Shown: positions 34,739 through 45,468 of the stretch, piece after piece | Layout of the letters: the number at the start of each line of letters is the position of its first letter | Numbering within the stretch: the stretch's first letter is position 1 | Assembly (NCBI RefSeq): GCF_000423125.1 | Contig: NZ_AUHJ01000013.1 | Coordinates: forward strand, 59,494-123,493 | DNA length: 64,000 nt | Source: Haliea salexigens DSM 19537 | GTDB lineage: Bacteria; Pseudomonadota; Gammaproteobacteria; Pseudomonadales; Halieaceae | Direction of reading: 5' to 3' | Program-made: the position numbers and the translations under genes | Notes under the pieces: generated by a model | Seen by the model: the letters and a program-made list of their open reading frames with translations, nothing else | Told to the model about the DNA's origin: nothing | Database searches by the model: none

Positions 34739-35992
34739 ATGAGCAAAGACTTCAGACAGGCGGCCCTCGACTATCACGCGGAGCCGGTTCCCGGAAAAAT
34801 CAGCATGGAGCTGACCAAGCCTGCGGAAACCCAGGCCGAGCTGGCGCTGGCCTACAGTCCGGGTGTGGCCGAGCCCTGCCGTGAAATCGCCGCCGATGCC
34901 GATGCCGCCTACCTGTACACGGGCAAGGGCAATCTGGTTGCCGTGATCAGCAACGGTACCGCGGTGCTCGGCCTGGGCAACCTGGGTGCTTTGGCGAGCA
35001 AGCCGGTGATGGAGGGCAAGGCGCTGTTGTTCAAGCGGTTTGCCGGCATCAACTCGGTGGATATCGAGGTGAATACGGAGGACAGCGACAGCTTCATCGA
35101 AACCGTTGCCAATATTGCCGACACCTTTGGCGGTATCAATCTCGAAGACATCAAGGCGCCGGAATGCTTCGAGATCGAAGCGGAACTGGCGCGGCGCTGC
35201 GCCATTCCCATTTTCCACGATGACCAACACGGCACTGCCATTGTGACCGCCGCCGGCATGATCAACGCGCTCGAGATTCAGGGCAAGCGGCTGGAAGACG
35301 CCGTGATCACCTGCCTGGGCGCGGGCGCGGCGGCCATCGCCTGCATGCGCCTGCTTCTGAGCATGGGCGCGAAGCAGGAAAACATTTATATGCTCGATCG
35401 CCGGGGCGTGATCTACGCCGGTCGCGAAGGCGTTAACAGTTACAAGCAGGAGTTCGTCAACAACACCGACAAACGCAGCCTGAGTGATGCCGTGCGCGGC
35501 GCCGATGTGTTTGTGGGCCTGTCGGGCGCGGACCTGCTCAGCGCCGATATGCTGTTGTCCATGGCGGATCGCCCCATAGTGTTTGCCTGCTCCAACCCGG
35601 ACCCGGAGATCCGCCCGGAGCTTGCGCACAGCGTGCGCGATGATCTGATCATGGCTACCGGGCGCTCTGACTACCCCAACCAGGTGAACAACGTGCTCGG
35701 CTTTCCGTTCATCTTCCGCGGGGCGCTGGATGTGCGCGCGAGTGCCATCAATGAGGCGATGAAGATTGCCGCCGTCAAGGCGCTCAGTGAGCTGGCGCGC
35801 GAGCCGGTGCCTGCGTCGGTGCTCAAGGCCTGCGGTGAAACGGAATTGAGCTTTGGTCCCCGCTACATCATTCCCAAGCCGGTCGACCCGCGCTTGCTGC
35901 AACACATAGCCCCGGCGGTTGCCCGTGCGGCGGTCGACAGCGGCGTGGCCCGCGTGCCCTACCCTGAGAATTACGCGCCAGGCGGCGTGTAG
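34739..35992 (+). CDS. maeB: NADP-type malic enzyme, short form
   Basis: A 417-residue malate dehydrogenase (oxaloacetate-decarboxylating) that makes pyruvate, CO2 and NAD(P)H. Signature segments: [10 protein letters not shown] near the N-terminus, the metal-site block [14 protein letters not shown] (about 155-168), the Rossmann GAGAAAIA and ACSNPDPEI. It lacks the C-terminal phosphotransacetylase-like domain of E. coli MaeB (759 residues). Cofactor preference cannot be read reliably. ATG at 34739 ([13 protein letters not shown]) is preferred to GTG at 34718. Confidence 0.93.
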   Translation: MSKDFRQAALDYHAEPVPGKISMELTKPAETQAELALAYSPGVAEPCREIAADADAAYLYTGKGNLVAVISNGTAVLGLGNLGALASKPVMEGKALLFKRFAGINSVDIEVNTEDSDSFIETVANIADTFGGINLEDIKAPECFEIEAELARRCAIPIFHDDQHGTAIVTAAGMINALEIQGKRLEDAVITCLGAGAAAIACMRLLLSMGAKQENIYMLDRRGVIYAGREGVNSYKQEFVNNTDKRSLSDAVRGADVFVGLSGADLLSADMLLSMADRPIVFACSNPDPEIRPELAHSVRDDLIMATGRSDYPNQVNNVLGFPFIFRGALDVRASAINEAMKIAAVKALSELAREPVPASVLKACGETELSFGPRYIIPKPVDPRLLQHIAPAVARAAVDSGVARVPYPENYAPGGV

Positions 35993-36009
35993 GCCAGGCA
36001 CACTCCTCC

Positions 36010-36035
36010 GCGCCGGCGGCTAGCGTGGCCGGCGC
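36010..36035. terminator. bidirectional hairpin between maeB and PBP1A gene
   Basis: GCGCCGGC (36010-36017) pairs perfectly with GCCGGCGC (36028-36035) over a ten-base loop, midway between two convergent genes. It has no T-run on either side. Confidence 0.45.
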
Positions 36036-36040
36036 CCCGG

Positions 36041-38497
36041 CTAGAAAATATCCCTGACCAGATCCTCTGTGGTGCCGCGCAGGCCGGCGTCGCCTGCGCC
36101 CCCGCTCGGTGCGGGCACACGGTCTTCCCGGAAATATTCGAAAATAGCGTTCTGTTGTCCCGGCCGTGCCAGCAGGCCGGTATCCGGGTCGATGCGCACA
36201 TGCACTACGCCCGGCGGCAGGGGTGGCTGAACATCCGGACTGTCGCGCAGGGCTCCGCGCATATAGTCGATCCAGATGGGCAGTGCCGCCGTGCCACCAA
36301 ACTCGCGCCGCCCCAGTGGCGTGTAGTTGTCAAAGCCCACCCAGGCGGTGGTGACCACGTCGCGGTTGTACCCCGAGAACCAGGCGTCCATCGGCCCGTT
36401 GGTGGTGCCGGTTTTCCCGGCGAGGTCATCACGTCCCAGGGTGAGAGCGCGCCGCCCGGTACCGCGTTTGATGACGTCCTTCAGGATGCTGGTGAGGATG
36501 AAATTGCTGCGTTCGTCCATCACCCGCTCGGCGCGCGGGGGCGTGGTGCTGTCCGCCTCCGTTGCGCCAGCGAGGATTTCCTCCATGCGCAGTTCCCGTT
36601 CCGGTGCGGCGCCCTCCAGGCTGCGCGCTGGTGGGCAATCGCGGCACACGGTGGGCGGCGCGGCGGCGAACACCACGTTGCCGTCGGTATCCTCAATGCG
36701 CTCGATCAGGAAGGGCTGCACTGCGTAGCCGCCATTGGCGAGCACCGCGTAGGCCGTCGCGAGTTGCAGTGGCGACATGACGTGGGTGCCCAGTGCCAGC
36801 GACAGATCCGGCGCGAACTCGCTGGTATCGAAACCGAAGCGCTCCACGTGGCGAATCAGTGCTGGCACGCCAATCTGCTGTAGCAGGCGGATGGAGACGA
36901 GGTTACGCGACTGGGTTAAAGCCCAGCGCAAACGCGTGGGGCCGTAGAAGCGGCCGCCATCGTTTTCCGGGCGCCAGATATCTTCCAGCGAGGTGTCTTC
37001 CAGGACCACGGGCGCGTCGTTGATGATGCTGGCGGCGGTGAATCCCGCCTCCAGGGCAGCGGAGTAGACAAAGGGTTTAAAGCTGGAACCGGGCTGGCGT
37101 CGCGCCTGGGTGGCACGGTTGAATTTGCTGCTCTCGAAGCCGAGACCGCCGACGATGCTGACGATGGCGCCGTTGTCGGGGTTCAGTGACACCAGTGCTG
37201 CCTGCGCGGCTGGCACCTGGCTCAGATGCCAGCGTGCGTCGTCTTTGCGCTGTACGCGGATAAGGTCTCCTGCGCTCACCACATCGGCGATGCTGGATGG
37301 CGCGCGCCCCATGGAGTTCTCGGTGAGATAGGGGCTGGCCTGACGCAGGCCGTCATCCCAGAGCAGCTCGCCCGAGGTGCCGTCACTGAACAGCAGGTCA
37401 ACCCGGTCCTCACGCAAGCGGGTGACAATTGCCGGCGTCAGACCCGCTACCACCGGCGTGTCTGCCAGCGCGGCAAGCCAGGCGGCCGTGGCCCGGCCAT
37501 CTGCCTGCCCTGCGTCTGTCGGGGGCGGCAGCTGACGCTCCGGTCCGCGGTAGCCGTGGCGTCGGTCGTAGGTCATGAGTCCGTTGACCACGGTTTGCTG
37601 GGCGAGCTGCTGCAGTTCGCTGTTGATGGTGGTGTAGACGTGATAACCGTCGGTGTAGGCCGACATGCCGTACCGTTCGAGCATTTCCTGGCGTGCCATT
37701 TCGGCGGCGTAGTGCGCGGCGAAGCTCAGCTGCGCGCCGTGGTGTTGGGCGCTGGCAGGCTCCTGCACGGCGGCGGCCCAGTGCTCCTGCTGGATATAGC
37801 CCAGCGACAGCATGCGCCCCAGAATCCAGTCGCGGCGCTCCTTGCTGGCCTGGGGGCCGCTGATCGGGTTGTTGCGCGAGGGTGCCTTGGGAATGCCGGC
37901 CAACATGGCGTGTTGCGCCAGGGTCAGCTCGCCGATGCCGGTGCCGTAGTACACTTGCGACGCGGCCTCAAAGCCGTAGGCGCGGTGGCCGAGGAATACC
38001 CGGTTGAAGTACAGCTCGAAAATTTCTTCCTTCTCCAGCGCGCGCTCGATTTTGATGGCCAGGAGAATCTCATTGAACTTGCGGGTAAAGGTGCGCTCCA
38101 GGCTGAGAAAGTAGTTGCGCGCCACCTGCATGGTCAGGGTGCTGCCGCCGGAGCCTTTCTCTCCGGTCAGTGCCAGCTCCGACACCGCACGCATCAATCC
38201 GGCGAGGTCGACGCCGCGGTGAGTGAAGAAACGGTCGTCTTCCGCGGCCAGCAGCGCCTGTACGAATTGCGGCGGAATATCCTCAAAACGCAGTGGATTC
38301 CGCTTCTGCTCGCCAAACTGTCCAATCAGGTGGCCATCGCGTGTATAGACCTGCATCGGGGTCTGCAGGCGGACGTCGCGCAGGGTCTCTACATCGGGCA
38401 GGCCGGGGTCGAGGTATAGATAGACGCCCGCAAGCAGCCAGCTCAAGCCCAGCAGGCCCAGCACGGAAGAGCGCAATAAAAAGCGGAGGAAACCCAT
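36041..38497 (-). CDS. mrcA: penicillin-binding protein 1A
   Basis: An 818-residue bifunctional class A PBP that polymerises and cross-links peptidoglycan in the periplasm. It has an N-terminal membrane anchor (about 6-28), a GT51 glycosyltransferase domain with catalytic E86 (AAEDDRFFTHRGVD) and GGSTLTMQVARN, an OB-like insert, and a transpeptidase domain. Transpeptidase motifs: S471-x2-K474 (GSSFKPF), SRN in TQSRNLV, and KTGTT in AGKTGTTNG. It diverges from pilM, the conserved ponA-pilM arrangement of Pseudomonas. Confidence 0.97.
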   Translation of the reverse strand: MGFLRFLLRSSVLGLLGLSWLLAGVYLYLDPGLPDVETLRDVRLQTPMQVYTRDGHLIGQFGEQKRNPLRFEDIPPQFVQALLAAEDDRFFTHRGVDLAGLMRAVSELALTGEKGSGGSTLTMQVARNYFLSLERTFTRKFNEILLAIKIERALEKEEIFELYFNRVFLGHRAYGFEAASQVYYGTGIGELTLAQHAMLAGIPKAPSRNNPISGPQASKERRDWILGRMLSLGYIQQEHWAAAVQEPASAQHHGAQLSFAAHYAAEMARQEMLERYGMSAYTDGYHVYTTINSELQQLAQQTVVNGLMTYDRRHGYRGPERQLPPPTDAGQADGRATAAWLAALADTPVVAGLTPAIVTRLREDRVDLLFSDGTSGELLWDDGLRQASPYLTENSMGRAPSSIADVVSAGDLIRVQRKDDARWHLSQVPAAQAALVSLNPDNGAIVSIVGGLGFESSKFNRATQARRQPGSSFKPFVYSAALEAGFTAASIINDAPVVLEDTSLEDIWRPENDGGRFYGPTRLRWALTQSRNLVSIRLLQQIGVPALIRHVERFGFDTSEFAPDLSLALGTHVMSPLQLATAYAVLANGGYAVQPFLIERIEDTDGNVVFAAAPPTVCRDCPPARSLEGAAPERELRMEEILAGATEADSTTPPRAERVMDERSNFILTSILKDVIKRGTGRRALTLGRDDLAGKTGTTNGPMDAWFSGYNRDVVTTAWVGFDNYTPLGRREFGGTAALPIWIDYMRGALRDSPDVQPPLPPGVVHVRIDPDTGLLARPGQQNAIFEYFREDRVPAPSGGAGDAGLRGTTEDLVRDIF

Positions 38498-39737
<1,240 letters not shown>

Positions 39738-39738
<1 letters not shown>

Positions 39739-40304
39739 TGGCGCAAATCAATCTCCTCCCCTGGCGTGAGGAACGCAGGGCGGAGCGAAAGAAAGAGTTT
39801 CTCGTCCTGCTGGGCATGATCGGCCTGCTGGGCGTGGGCGTGGTGATTCTCGGCGACCGCATCGTCAACAGCCAGATTGACCACCAGAAAGCCCGCAATG
39901 AGTACCTGACGGAAAATATCCGTGTGCTCGACCGCCAGGTTGACGAGATCCGCGAGCTGGAGCGTCGTCGCAACCAGTTGATCGACCGGATGCGTGTCAT
40001 CCAGGAGTTGCAGGGCAATCGGCCAATCATTGTGCGCGTGATGGACCAATTGGTGCGCACACTGCCTGACGGCGTCTTCTACACCAGCCTGCAGAGCAGC
40101 AACAACGAGATCGTTTTGATCGGGGTGGCGGAATCCAACAACCGGGTGTCCAGCCTGATGCGGCGCCTCGATTCGTCCGACTGGCTGCAGCAGCCCAACC
40201 TCGATTCGGTGCGCGCGGCAACCCAGTATGGCGATCAGGCCGCGACATTCAATCTCAAGGTGAAGGTGCAGTTGCCCGAATCCGATAACGGCGCGGGAGG
40301 TTAA
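39738..40304 (+). CDS. pilN: type IV pilus assembly protein PilN
   Basis: A 188-residue bitopic inner-membrane protein. The N-terminus INLLPWREERR is the PilM-binding motif, followed by one transmembrane helix (about 22-42), a coiled coil (about 45-85) and a periplasmic ferredoxin-like domain. It heterodimerises with PilO. ATG shares an A with the pilM stop. Confidence 0.96.
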
Positions 40305-40307
40305 GGC

Positions 40308-40922
40308 ATGGCATTCGAAGATACCCTGCGCAGTCTCCGCGAGTTTGATGTCAACGACATCGATTTCGACAATATCGGCTCCTGGCCCACTGCGGTCAAG
40401 GCGGTGCTCTGCGTGCTGCTGCTGGTGGTGGTTGTCGCGGGCGGTTACTACTACCACATCAAGGATTTGCAGTTGACCCTGGGCAACGTGCAGGCCGAGG
40501 AAGAACGCCTGCGGCAGGACTATGAGAAAAAGGCTTTCCAGGCTGCCAACCTTGAGGCCTACAAGGCGCAGATGGTGGAAATGGAAGAGTCCTTTGGTGC
40601 GTTGGTCAGCCAGCTGCCGAGCGACACCGAAGTGCCCGGCCTGCTGGAAGACATCACCAACAAGGGCCTTATGAACGGCCTGGAAATCAACAGCATTGCA
40701 CTGCAGCCGGAACAGGCACGCGAGTTCTATGTCGAGCTGCCGATTGCCATCACGGCTACAGGTTCCTACCACGACCTGGGGGCCTTCATCAGCGGCATGG
40801 CGGGCCTGCCGCGGATTGTGACGCTGCACGATTTTTCGATCTCGGCGCCGGCGGGTAACAGCAACGCGCTCAACATGAGCATTACTGCCAAGACCTATCG
40901 CTACAAGGATGGAGAGGGCTAG
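40308..40922 (+). CDS. pilO: type IV pilus assembly protein PilO
   Basis: A 204-residue inner-membrane protein with one transmembrane helix (about 28-48), a coiled coil (about 55-90) and a ferredoxin-like periplasmic domain, partner of PilN. The segment QLPSDTEVPGLLEDI is typical. It starts three bases after pilN and is followed by pilP after one base. Confidence 0.96.
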   Translation: MAFEDTLRSLREFDVNDIDFDNIGSWPTAVKAVLCVLLLVVVVAGGYYYHIKDLQLTLGNVQAEEERLRQDYEKKAFQAANLEAYKAQMVEMEESFGALVSQLPSDTEVPGLLEDITNKGLMNGLEINSIALQPEQAREFYVELPIAITATGSYHDLGAFISGMAGLPRIVTLHDFSISAPAGNSNALNMSITAKTYRYKDGEG

Positions 40923-40923
40923 C

Positions 40924-41457
40924 ATGAGCACGGAGTGGCGCCTGACCGCAGTCGCGGTATCTGCAGCCCTGCTGCTGACAGCCTGCGGAACGGATAGTTT
41001 CAGTGACCTCGACGCCTTTATGGCGGAGAAGCGTGCGCGGCCGGGCGGCATCATCGCGCCGATCCCGACCTTCCAGGCTTACGAGGCGTTTGCCTACAGT
41101 GCCACTGCACTGCGCAGCCCCTTCGATCGGCCTGTAGAGGTGCGTGACATCACGCAAATGCAGGCCATCAGCGCGATCAAGCCCGATGAAAAGCGGGCTC
41201 GCGAGTTCCTCGAGCAGTACACCTTCGACTCGCTGACGATGGTGGGTTCGCTGGAGCGCGGAGGTACACAGTGGTCCCTTATCCGGGACCCGGATGGAGG
41301 GGTGCACCGCGTGCGCCTGGGTAATTACCTGGGTCGTAACCACGGTCGGATCGTCGAGATGACGGATACCTTCGTAGCGGTGGTAGAGATCGTCAGTGAC
41401 GGTACCGCAGACGGGTGGGTGGAGCGTCCGCGGACAATCGATCTAAGCGGCATCTGA
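40924..41457 (+). CDS. pilP: type IV pilus lipoprotein PilP
   Basis: A 177-residue inner-membrane lipoprotein linking PilNO to the PilQ secretin. The lipobox LLTAC places the lipidated Cys at position 21. An unstructured linker and a C-terminal beta-sandwich HR domain follow (GVHRVRLGNYLGRNHGRI). ATG at 40924 is chosen because it lies one base after the pilO stop and starts the signal peptide properly. Confidence 0.95.
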   Translation: MSTEWRLTAVAVSAALLLTACGTDSFSDLDAFMAEKRARPGGIIAPIPTFQAYEAFAYSATALRSPFDRPVEVRDITQMQAISAIKPDEKRAREFLEQYTFDSLTMVGSLERGGTQWSLIRDPDGGVHRVRLGNYLGRNHGRIVEMTDTFVAVVEIVSDGTADGWVERPRTIDLSGI

Positions 41458-41480
41458 CGCAGGGGCCATTGGTGACAGCC

Positions 41481-43640
41481 ATGTTGAAAAATACAGCAAA
41501 TTTGGGGAATAGTGCCGTGAAAGAGGGATCTTGCAGACGGAGTTTTGCACTGCAACGGCTGGCAGCATTACTGGTTTTCAGCCTCCTCGGTCAGGCCGTG
41601 CTGGCCGCGCCGGCAGTGACGGATATCGAGTTCGCTTCGCGCCCTGGCAGCAAGATCGAGGTGCGGCTGGATTTCGATGAAACGCCGCCTCCCATGGAGG
41701 CCTATACCATCGAGAAGCCGGCGCGTATCGCCATCGACTTCCCGGGTACACGCAGTGCCCTGCCGCAGAAAAGCTATTCCCTGCCCTATGGCAACGCCAC
41801 TGGCGTGGTTGTGCTGGAGTCGGGCGACCGTACGCGTCTGGTATTGAACCTGGTCAAACTGGTGCCCTACGAAACCCGCGTTGAAGGCAATAGCCTGTTC
41901 CTGGTGGTGGGCCAGGAAAGCAGCGGTGATTATGTCAAGCCGTCCAGCGATCCCAACGCTCTCACCGCCCGCGTAGAACAGGTCGCGCGCGAGCGCTCAT
42001 CAATCAACGACCTGCAGTTCCAGCGCGCCGGCGGTGGCGAAGCGCGCCTGACCCTTGAGCTCAGCAACCCGTCGGTGGATGTCAACGTGTTCAGTGAGCG
42101 CGGCGATATCCGCGTGCAGTTCCTCGACACCAGCGTGCCGGAACACCTGATGCGCCGCTTTGATGTTACGGATTTCGCCACGCCGGTGACCAGCGTCGAC
42201 GTCAACAGTGCAGAGCGCGGCGCTACCTTAACCCTGAAAACCACGGGTGAGTTCGATTACCTCGCCTACCAGACCGATAACCAGTACGTTATTGCGGTCA
42301 AGCCCCTTACCAAGAAAGAACTGGAAGAGCGCCGCGACGAGTTCACGTATGTCGGAGAGCGTATCTCGCTGAACTTCCAGGACATTGAAGTGCGCGCTGT
42401 ACTGCAGTTGATTGCCGACTTTACCGAGCTCAACCTCGTGGCGAGCGACACGGTATCCGGCCGCATTACTCTGCGCCTGCAGAACGTGCCCTGGGATCAG
42501 GCGCTGGAGCTGGTGCTGCGCACCAAAGGCCTGGACAAGCGTCAGGTGGGGAACGTATTGATGGTGGCACCGGCGGCGGAGATCGCCGAACGTGAGCGCC
42601 AGCAAATCGAAGCCAACAAGCAGATTGCCGAACTGGCGCCGCTGCAGAGCGAGTTCATTCGCATTCGCTATGCGAGTGCGGCGAGTGTGGTGAGCCTGTT
42701 TGAAGCGGGTTCGGAAGACGGCGGTACGCTGATCTCCCCGCGTGGCTCGGTGATTGTGGAGCCCCGCACCAATTCCCTGATCGTGACGGAAACCGCTTCC
42801 AAACTGGCGGAAATCCGCGACCTTATCGACCTCGTGGACATTCCGATCCGCCAGGTAATGATTGAGGCGCGTATTGTTATCGCCCAGTCCGACCTGGAAC
42901 AGGAGTTGGGCATCGAATGGGGCGGCGGCTTTGTCGACTCGGACGTGAACGGCAATGCAGTGTCGATCTCCGGCGACACCGCCAACGTGGCGGCGATCAA
43001 TCAGTCGGTCATTGATGGCACGGCCAGCAGCGTCAATTTCCCCGGCGCCCTGATGGTCGACCTGGGTGTTGCCTCCAAGGCGGGTGGTTTCGCCATTGGG
43101 TTCACCAGTGAGGATCTGTTTCTGACCGCCGAGTTGTCGGCTCTGGAAGCGGCAGGCAATGGCGAGGTGGTGTCCCAGCCGAAGGTGATTACCGGCGACA
43201 AGCAAAAGGCGATCATCAAGTCAGGTTCCGAAATTCCCTATCAGGAAGGCTCGCTCAGCGGCCAGAACACCACCTCCTTCAAGGAAGCGGTGCTGCAGCT
43301 CGACGTGACGCCGAACATCACTCCCGATGATCGTATCCTGCTCGACCTGATCATCACCCAGGATTCACTGGGCGACCTGGTACCGAGTGGTCAGGGCGGC
43401 TTTATTCCCTCCATTGATACCACCGAGCTGACCACACAGGTGCTGGTGGGCAACGGCGAAACGGTCGTGCTGGGCGGTGTGTTCCGCACCGAAGACATCG
43501 AGTCGGTGACCAAAGTGCCGTTCTTTGGCGATATTCCCTACGTGGGCCGCCTGTTCCGCAATGAGTCCAACTCCAAGACCAAGACGGAAACGCTGATCTT
43601 CATCACCCCGCGTATTCTCGCCGACAGTCTGCTGGACTAG
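41481..43640 (+). CDS. pilQ: type IV pilus secretin PilQ
   Basis: A 719-residue outer-membrane secretin through which the pilus passes. A signal peptide ends near residue 42 (GQAVLA-AP). AMIN domains follow (about 45-280), which bind peptidoglycan, then secretin N-domains (about 295-450) and the C-terminal secretin beta-barrel (about 460-715) with [15 protein letters not shown] near the end. ATG at 41481 is preferred because it gives a plausible signal peptide; the frame runs 22 codons upstream into pilP. Confidence 0.96.
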   Translation: MLKNTANLGNSAVKEGSCRRSFALQRLAALLVFSLLGQAVLAAPAVTDIEFASRPGSKIEVRLDFDETPPPMEAYTIEKPARIAIDFPGTRSALPQKSYSLPYGNATGVVVLESGDRTRLVLNLVKLVPYETRVEGNSLFLVVGQESSGDYVKPSSDPNALTARVEQVARERSSINDLQFQRAGGGEARLTLELSNPSVDVNVFSERGDIRVQFLDTSVPEHLMRRFDVTDFATPVTSVDVNSAERGATLTLKTTGEFDYLAYQTDNQYVIAVKPLTKKELEERRDEFTYVGERISLNFQDIEVRAVLQLIADFTELNLVASDTVSGRITLRLQNVPWDQALELVLRTKGLDKRQVGNVLMVAPAAEIAERERQQIEANKQIAELAPLQSEFIRIRYASAASVVSLFEAGSEDGGTLISPRGSVIVEPRTNSLIVTETASKLAEIRDLIDLVDIPIRQVMIEARIVIAQSDLEQELGIEWGGGFVDSDVNGNAVSISGDTANVAAINQSVIDGTASSVNFPGALMVDLGVASKAGGFAIGFTSEDLFLTAELSALEAAGNGEVVSQPKVITGDKQKAIIKSGSEIPYQEGSLSGQNTTSFKEAVLQLDVTPNITPDDRILLDLIITQDSLGDLVPSGQGGFIPSIDTTELTTQVLVGNGETVVLGGVFRTEDIESVTKVPFFGDIPYVGRLFRNESNSKTKTETLIFITPRILADSLLD

Positions 43641-43657
43641 GGCGCGCTTCACGTCTC

Positions 43658-44179
43658 ATGCCGGATTTGCACCGCGTCTTTCTGGTCGGCCCCATGGGGG
43701 CCGGCAAAAGCACCATCGGCAAGTACCTCGCACGCCAGCTGGGTCTGGCGTTTGCGGACACGGACACCGAAATCGAGCATCGCACCGGCGCGGATATCCC
43801 CTGGATCTTCGACGTAGAGGGTGAGTCCGGTTTCCGCGACCGCGAGCAGCAGGTGGTGGAGGAAATGACGCAGATGGACGACATCGTCCTGGCCACCGGC
43901 GGCGGCGTTATCATTCGGCCGGAAAACCGGGATGCCTTGGGCAAGCGCGGTTTCGTGATCTATCTGCACGCCACAGTCGAAGAGCAGACCCGTCGCACGC
44001 GCAACGACCGCAAGCGTCCCCTGTTGCAGACCGGCAACCCGGCCACCGTGCTGCGCGAGCTGTTTGCGGTACGCGACCCCCTGTATCGCGAAATTGCCGA
44101 CTATGTCATTGATACTGACGGTTGCAGCCCGCGCACCGTCGCCCAGCGCCTGATGGAGGCGCTCTCCCCCGAGCACTAA
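43658..44179 (+). CDS. aroK: shikimate kinase
   Basis: A 173-residue P-loop kinase that phosphorylates shikimate. Walker [10 protein letters not shown] (11-19), shikimate-binding D and R residues (DTDTEIE; FRDRE), the GGG motif (ATGGGVI) and the lid RKRPLLQ are present. It follows pilQ by 17 bases and precedes aroB, the standard gammaproteobacterial order. Confidence 0.97.
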   Translation: MPDLHRVFLVGPMGAGKSTIGKYLARQLGLAFADTDTEIEHRTGADIPWIFDVEGESGFRDREQQVVEEMTQMDDIVLATGGGVIIRPENRDALGKRGFVIYLHATVEEQTRRTRNDRKRPLLQTGNPATVLRELFAVRDPLYREIADYVIDTDGCSPRTVAQRLMEALSPEH

Positions 44180-44235
44180 AGACAGGGCGGGGATCGCAAG
44201 GCTAGAATAGCGGTTCTTTGCTCTGGAGTTCCCCC

Positions 44236-45348
44236 GTGTCTGTCATCATGCATACCGTCCATGTCGATCTGGCTGAGCGCAGCTATCCGGTCTACATCGG
44301 CCGCGACTTGTTTGCCGACCCACAGCTGCTGCTCGGGCACTTGCGCGGGCGCGAGGTGGCTATCGTCAGCAATGTCACGGTGGCGCCACTGTATGTGCAG
44401 CGCTTGCGTGCGGCCCTGGGCGAGGGTCGCCGCATCACGGAGATCATCCTGCCTGACGGCGAACAGCACAAGACACTGGCAACCTTCGAGCACATTCTGG
44501 AACGCCTGCTGGCGGATCGCCACAGCCGCAGCACCACCCTCATTGCCCTGGGCGGTGGGGTGGTGGGTGATATCACGGGCTTCGCGGCAGCCTGCTACCA
44601 GCGTGGCGTCGAGTTCATTCAGGTGCCGACAACACTGCTCGCCCAGGTGGATTCTTCCGTGGGCGGCAAGACGGCCGTCAATCACCCGCTGGGCAAGAAC
44701 ATGATCGGCGCTTTCCACCAGCCGCGTGCCGTCCTGATTGACACCAACAGTCTGCATACGCTGCCCCTGCGCGAACTGTCCGCGGGGCTCGCGGAGGTGA
44801 TAAAATACGGCCTGATCTGCGACGCGGAGTTCTACGCCTGGTTGCTGCAGGCGATGCCGCGGCTGCTCGCCCGTGATGACAGCACACTGGCGGAGGCCAT
44901 AGAGCGAAGCTGCGCGCTGAAGGCCAGTGTGGTCGCGGCCGATGAGCGTGAGGGCGGGGTGCGCGCAATACTGAACCTCGGGCATACCTTCGGCCACGCC
45001 ATTGAAACCGCGCAGGGTTATGGCAATTGGCTGCACGGGGAGGCGGTGGCGGTGGGCATGCTGCTGGCGCTGCGCCTGTCGGTCGCCCGTGGCTGGGTGG
45101 CCGCGGAAGAAGTGGCACGGCTGGAGTCCTTGCTGCGCGCCGCGCAGCTGCCACTGGATGTGCCTGCGGGCATGTCCCCGGCCATGTTCATCGACCTTAT
45201 GGGGCGCGACAAGAAAGTCGTGGACGGCCAGTTGCGCCTGGTGCTGCTGCGTTCCATCGGCGAGGCCTGCATTGTGGCCGATGTGAAAACGCAGGAGCTT
45301 GAGGACTTGCTGGCTGCCGCCGCAGCCCGCGCGGAGAGCGCCTGTTAG
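44236..45348 (+). CDS. aroB: 3-dehydroquinate synthase
   Basis: A 370-residue AroB converting DAHP to 3-dehydroquinate in the shikimate pathway. The NAD+ site [15 protein letters not shown] and the segment [14 protein letters not shown] are diagnostic; zinc ligands appear in [12 protein letters not shown] and [12 protein letters not shown] at 44236 with GGAG eight bases upstream is preferred; ATG at 44248 would also keep all conserved sequence. Confidence 0.96.
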   Translation: MSVIMHTVHVDLAERSYPVYIGRDLFADPQLLLGHLRGREVAIVSNVTVAPLYVQRLRAALGEGRRITEIILPDGEQHKTLATFEHILERLLADRHSRSTTLIALGGGVVGDITGFAAACYQRGVEFIQVPTTLLAQVDSSVGGKTAVNHPLGKNMIGAFHQPRAVLIDTNSLHTLPLRELSAGLAEVIKYGLICDAEFYAWLLQAMPRLLARDDSTLAEAIERSCALKASVVAADEREGGVRAILNLGHTFGHAIETAQGYGNWLHGEAVAVGMLLALRLSVARGWVAAEEVARLESLLRAAQLPLDVPAGMSPAMFIDLMGRDKKVVDGQLRLVLLRSIGEACIVADVKTQELEDLLAAAAARAESAC

Positions 45349-45354
45349 GGCGGT

Positions 45355-45383
45355 TTGTTCCACGCTGCCCAACTGTGTAAAAT
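45355..45383 (+). promoter_or_regulatory. candidate sigma-70 promoter of gltBD
   Basis: TTGTTC (45355-45360), 17-base spacer, TAAAAT (45378-45383), in the 120-base gap before gltB. The -10 is good and the -35 weak. An imperfect hairpin (45397-45424; CGCCC/GGGCG with GTGC/GCAC inside) follows in the leader. Confidence 0.4.
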
Positions 45384-45468
45384 GACCTCCCCCTTTCGCC
45401 CGAGTGCTGCCGAGGCACGGGGCGTGTCGGTGTAACCGTTTGTTTTCATTACCTATTCTGGACACAGT

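Noticed and set aside
34739..35992. Malic enzyme as a truncated MaeB
   Set aside because: Short malic enzymes without the phosphotransacetylase-like domain are a normal form, and the gene ends cleanly before a hairpin.
34445..36001. 518-codon minus-strand frame over rpmE and maeB
   Set aside because: Antisense to two certain genes with no recognisable domain.
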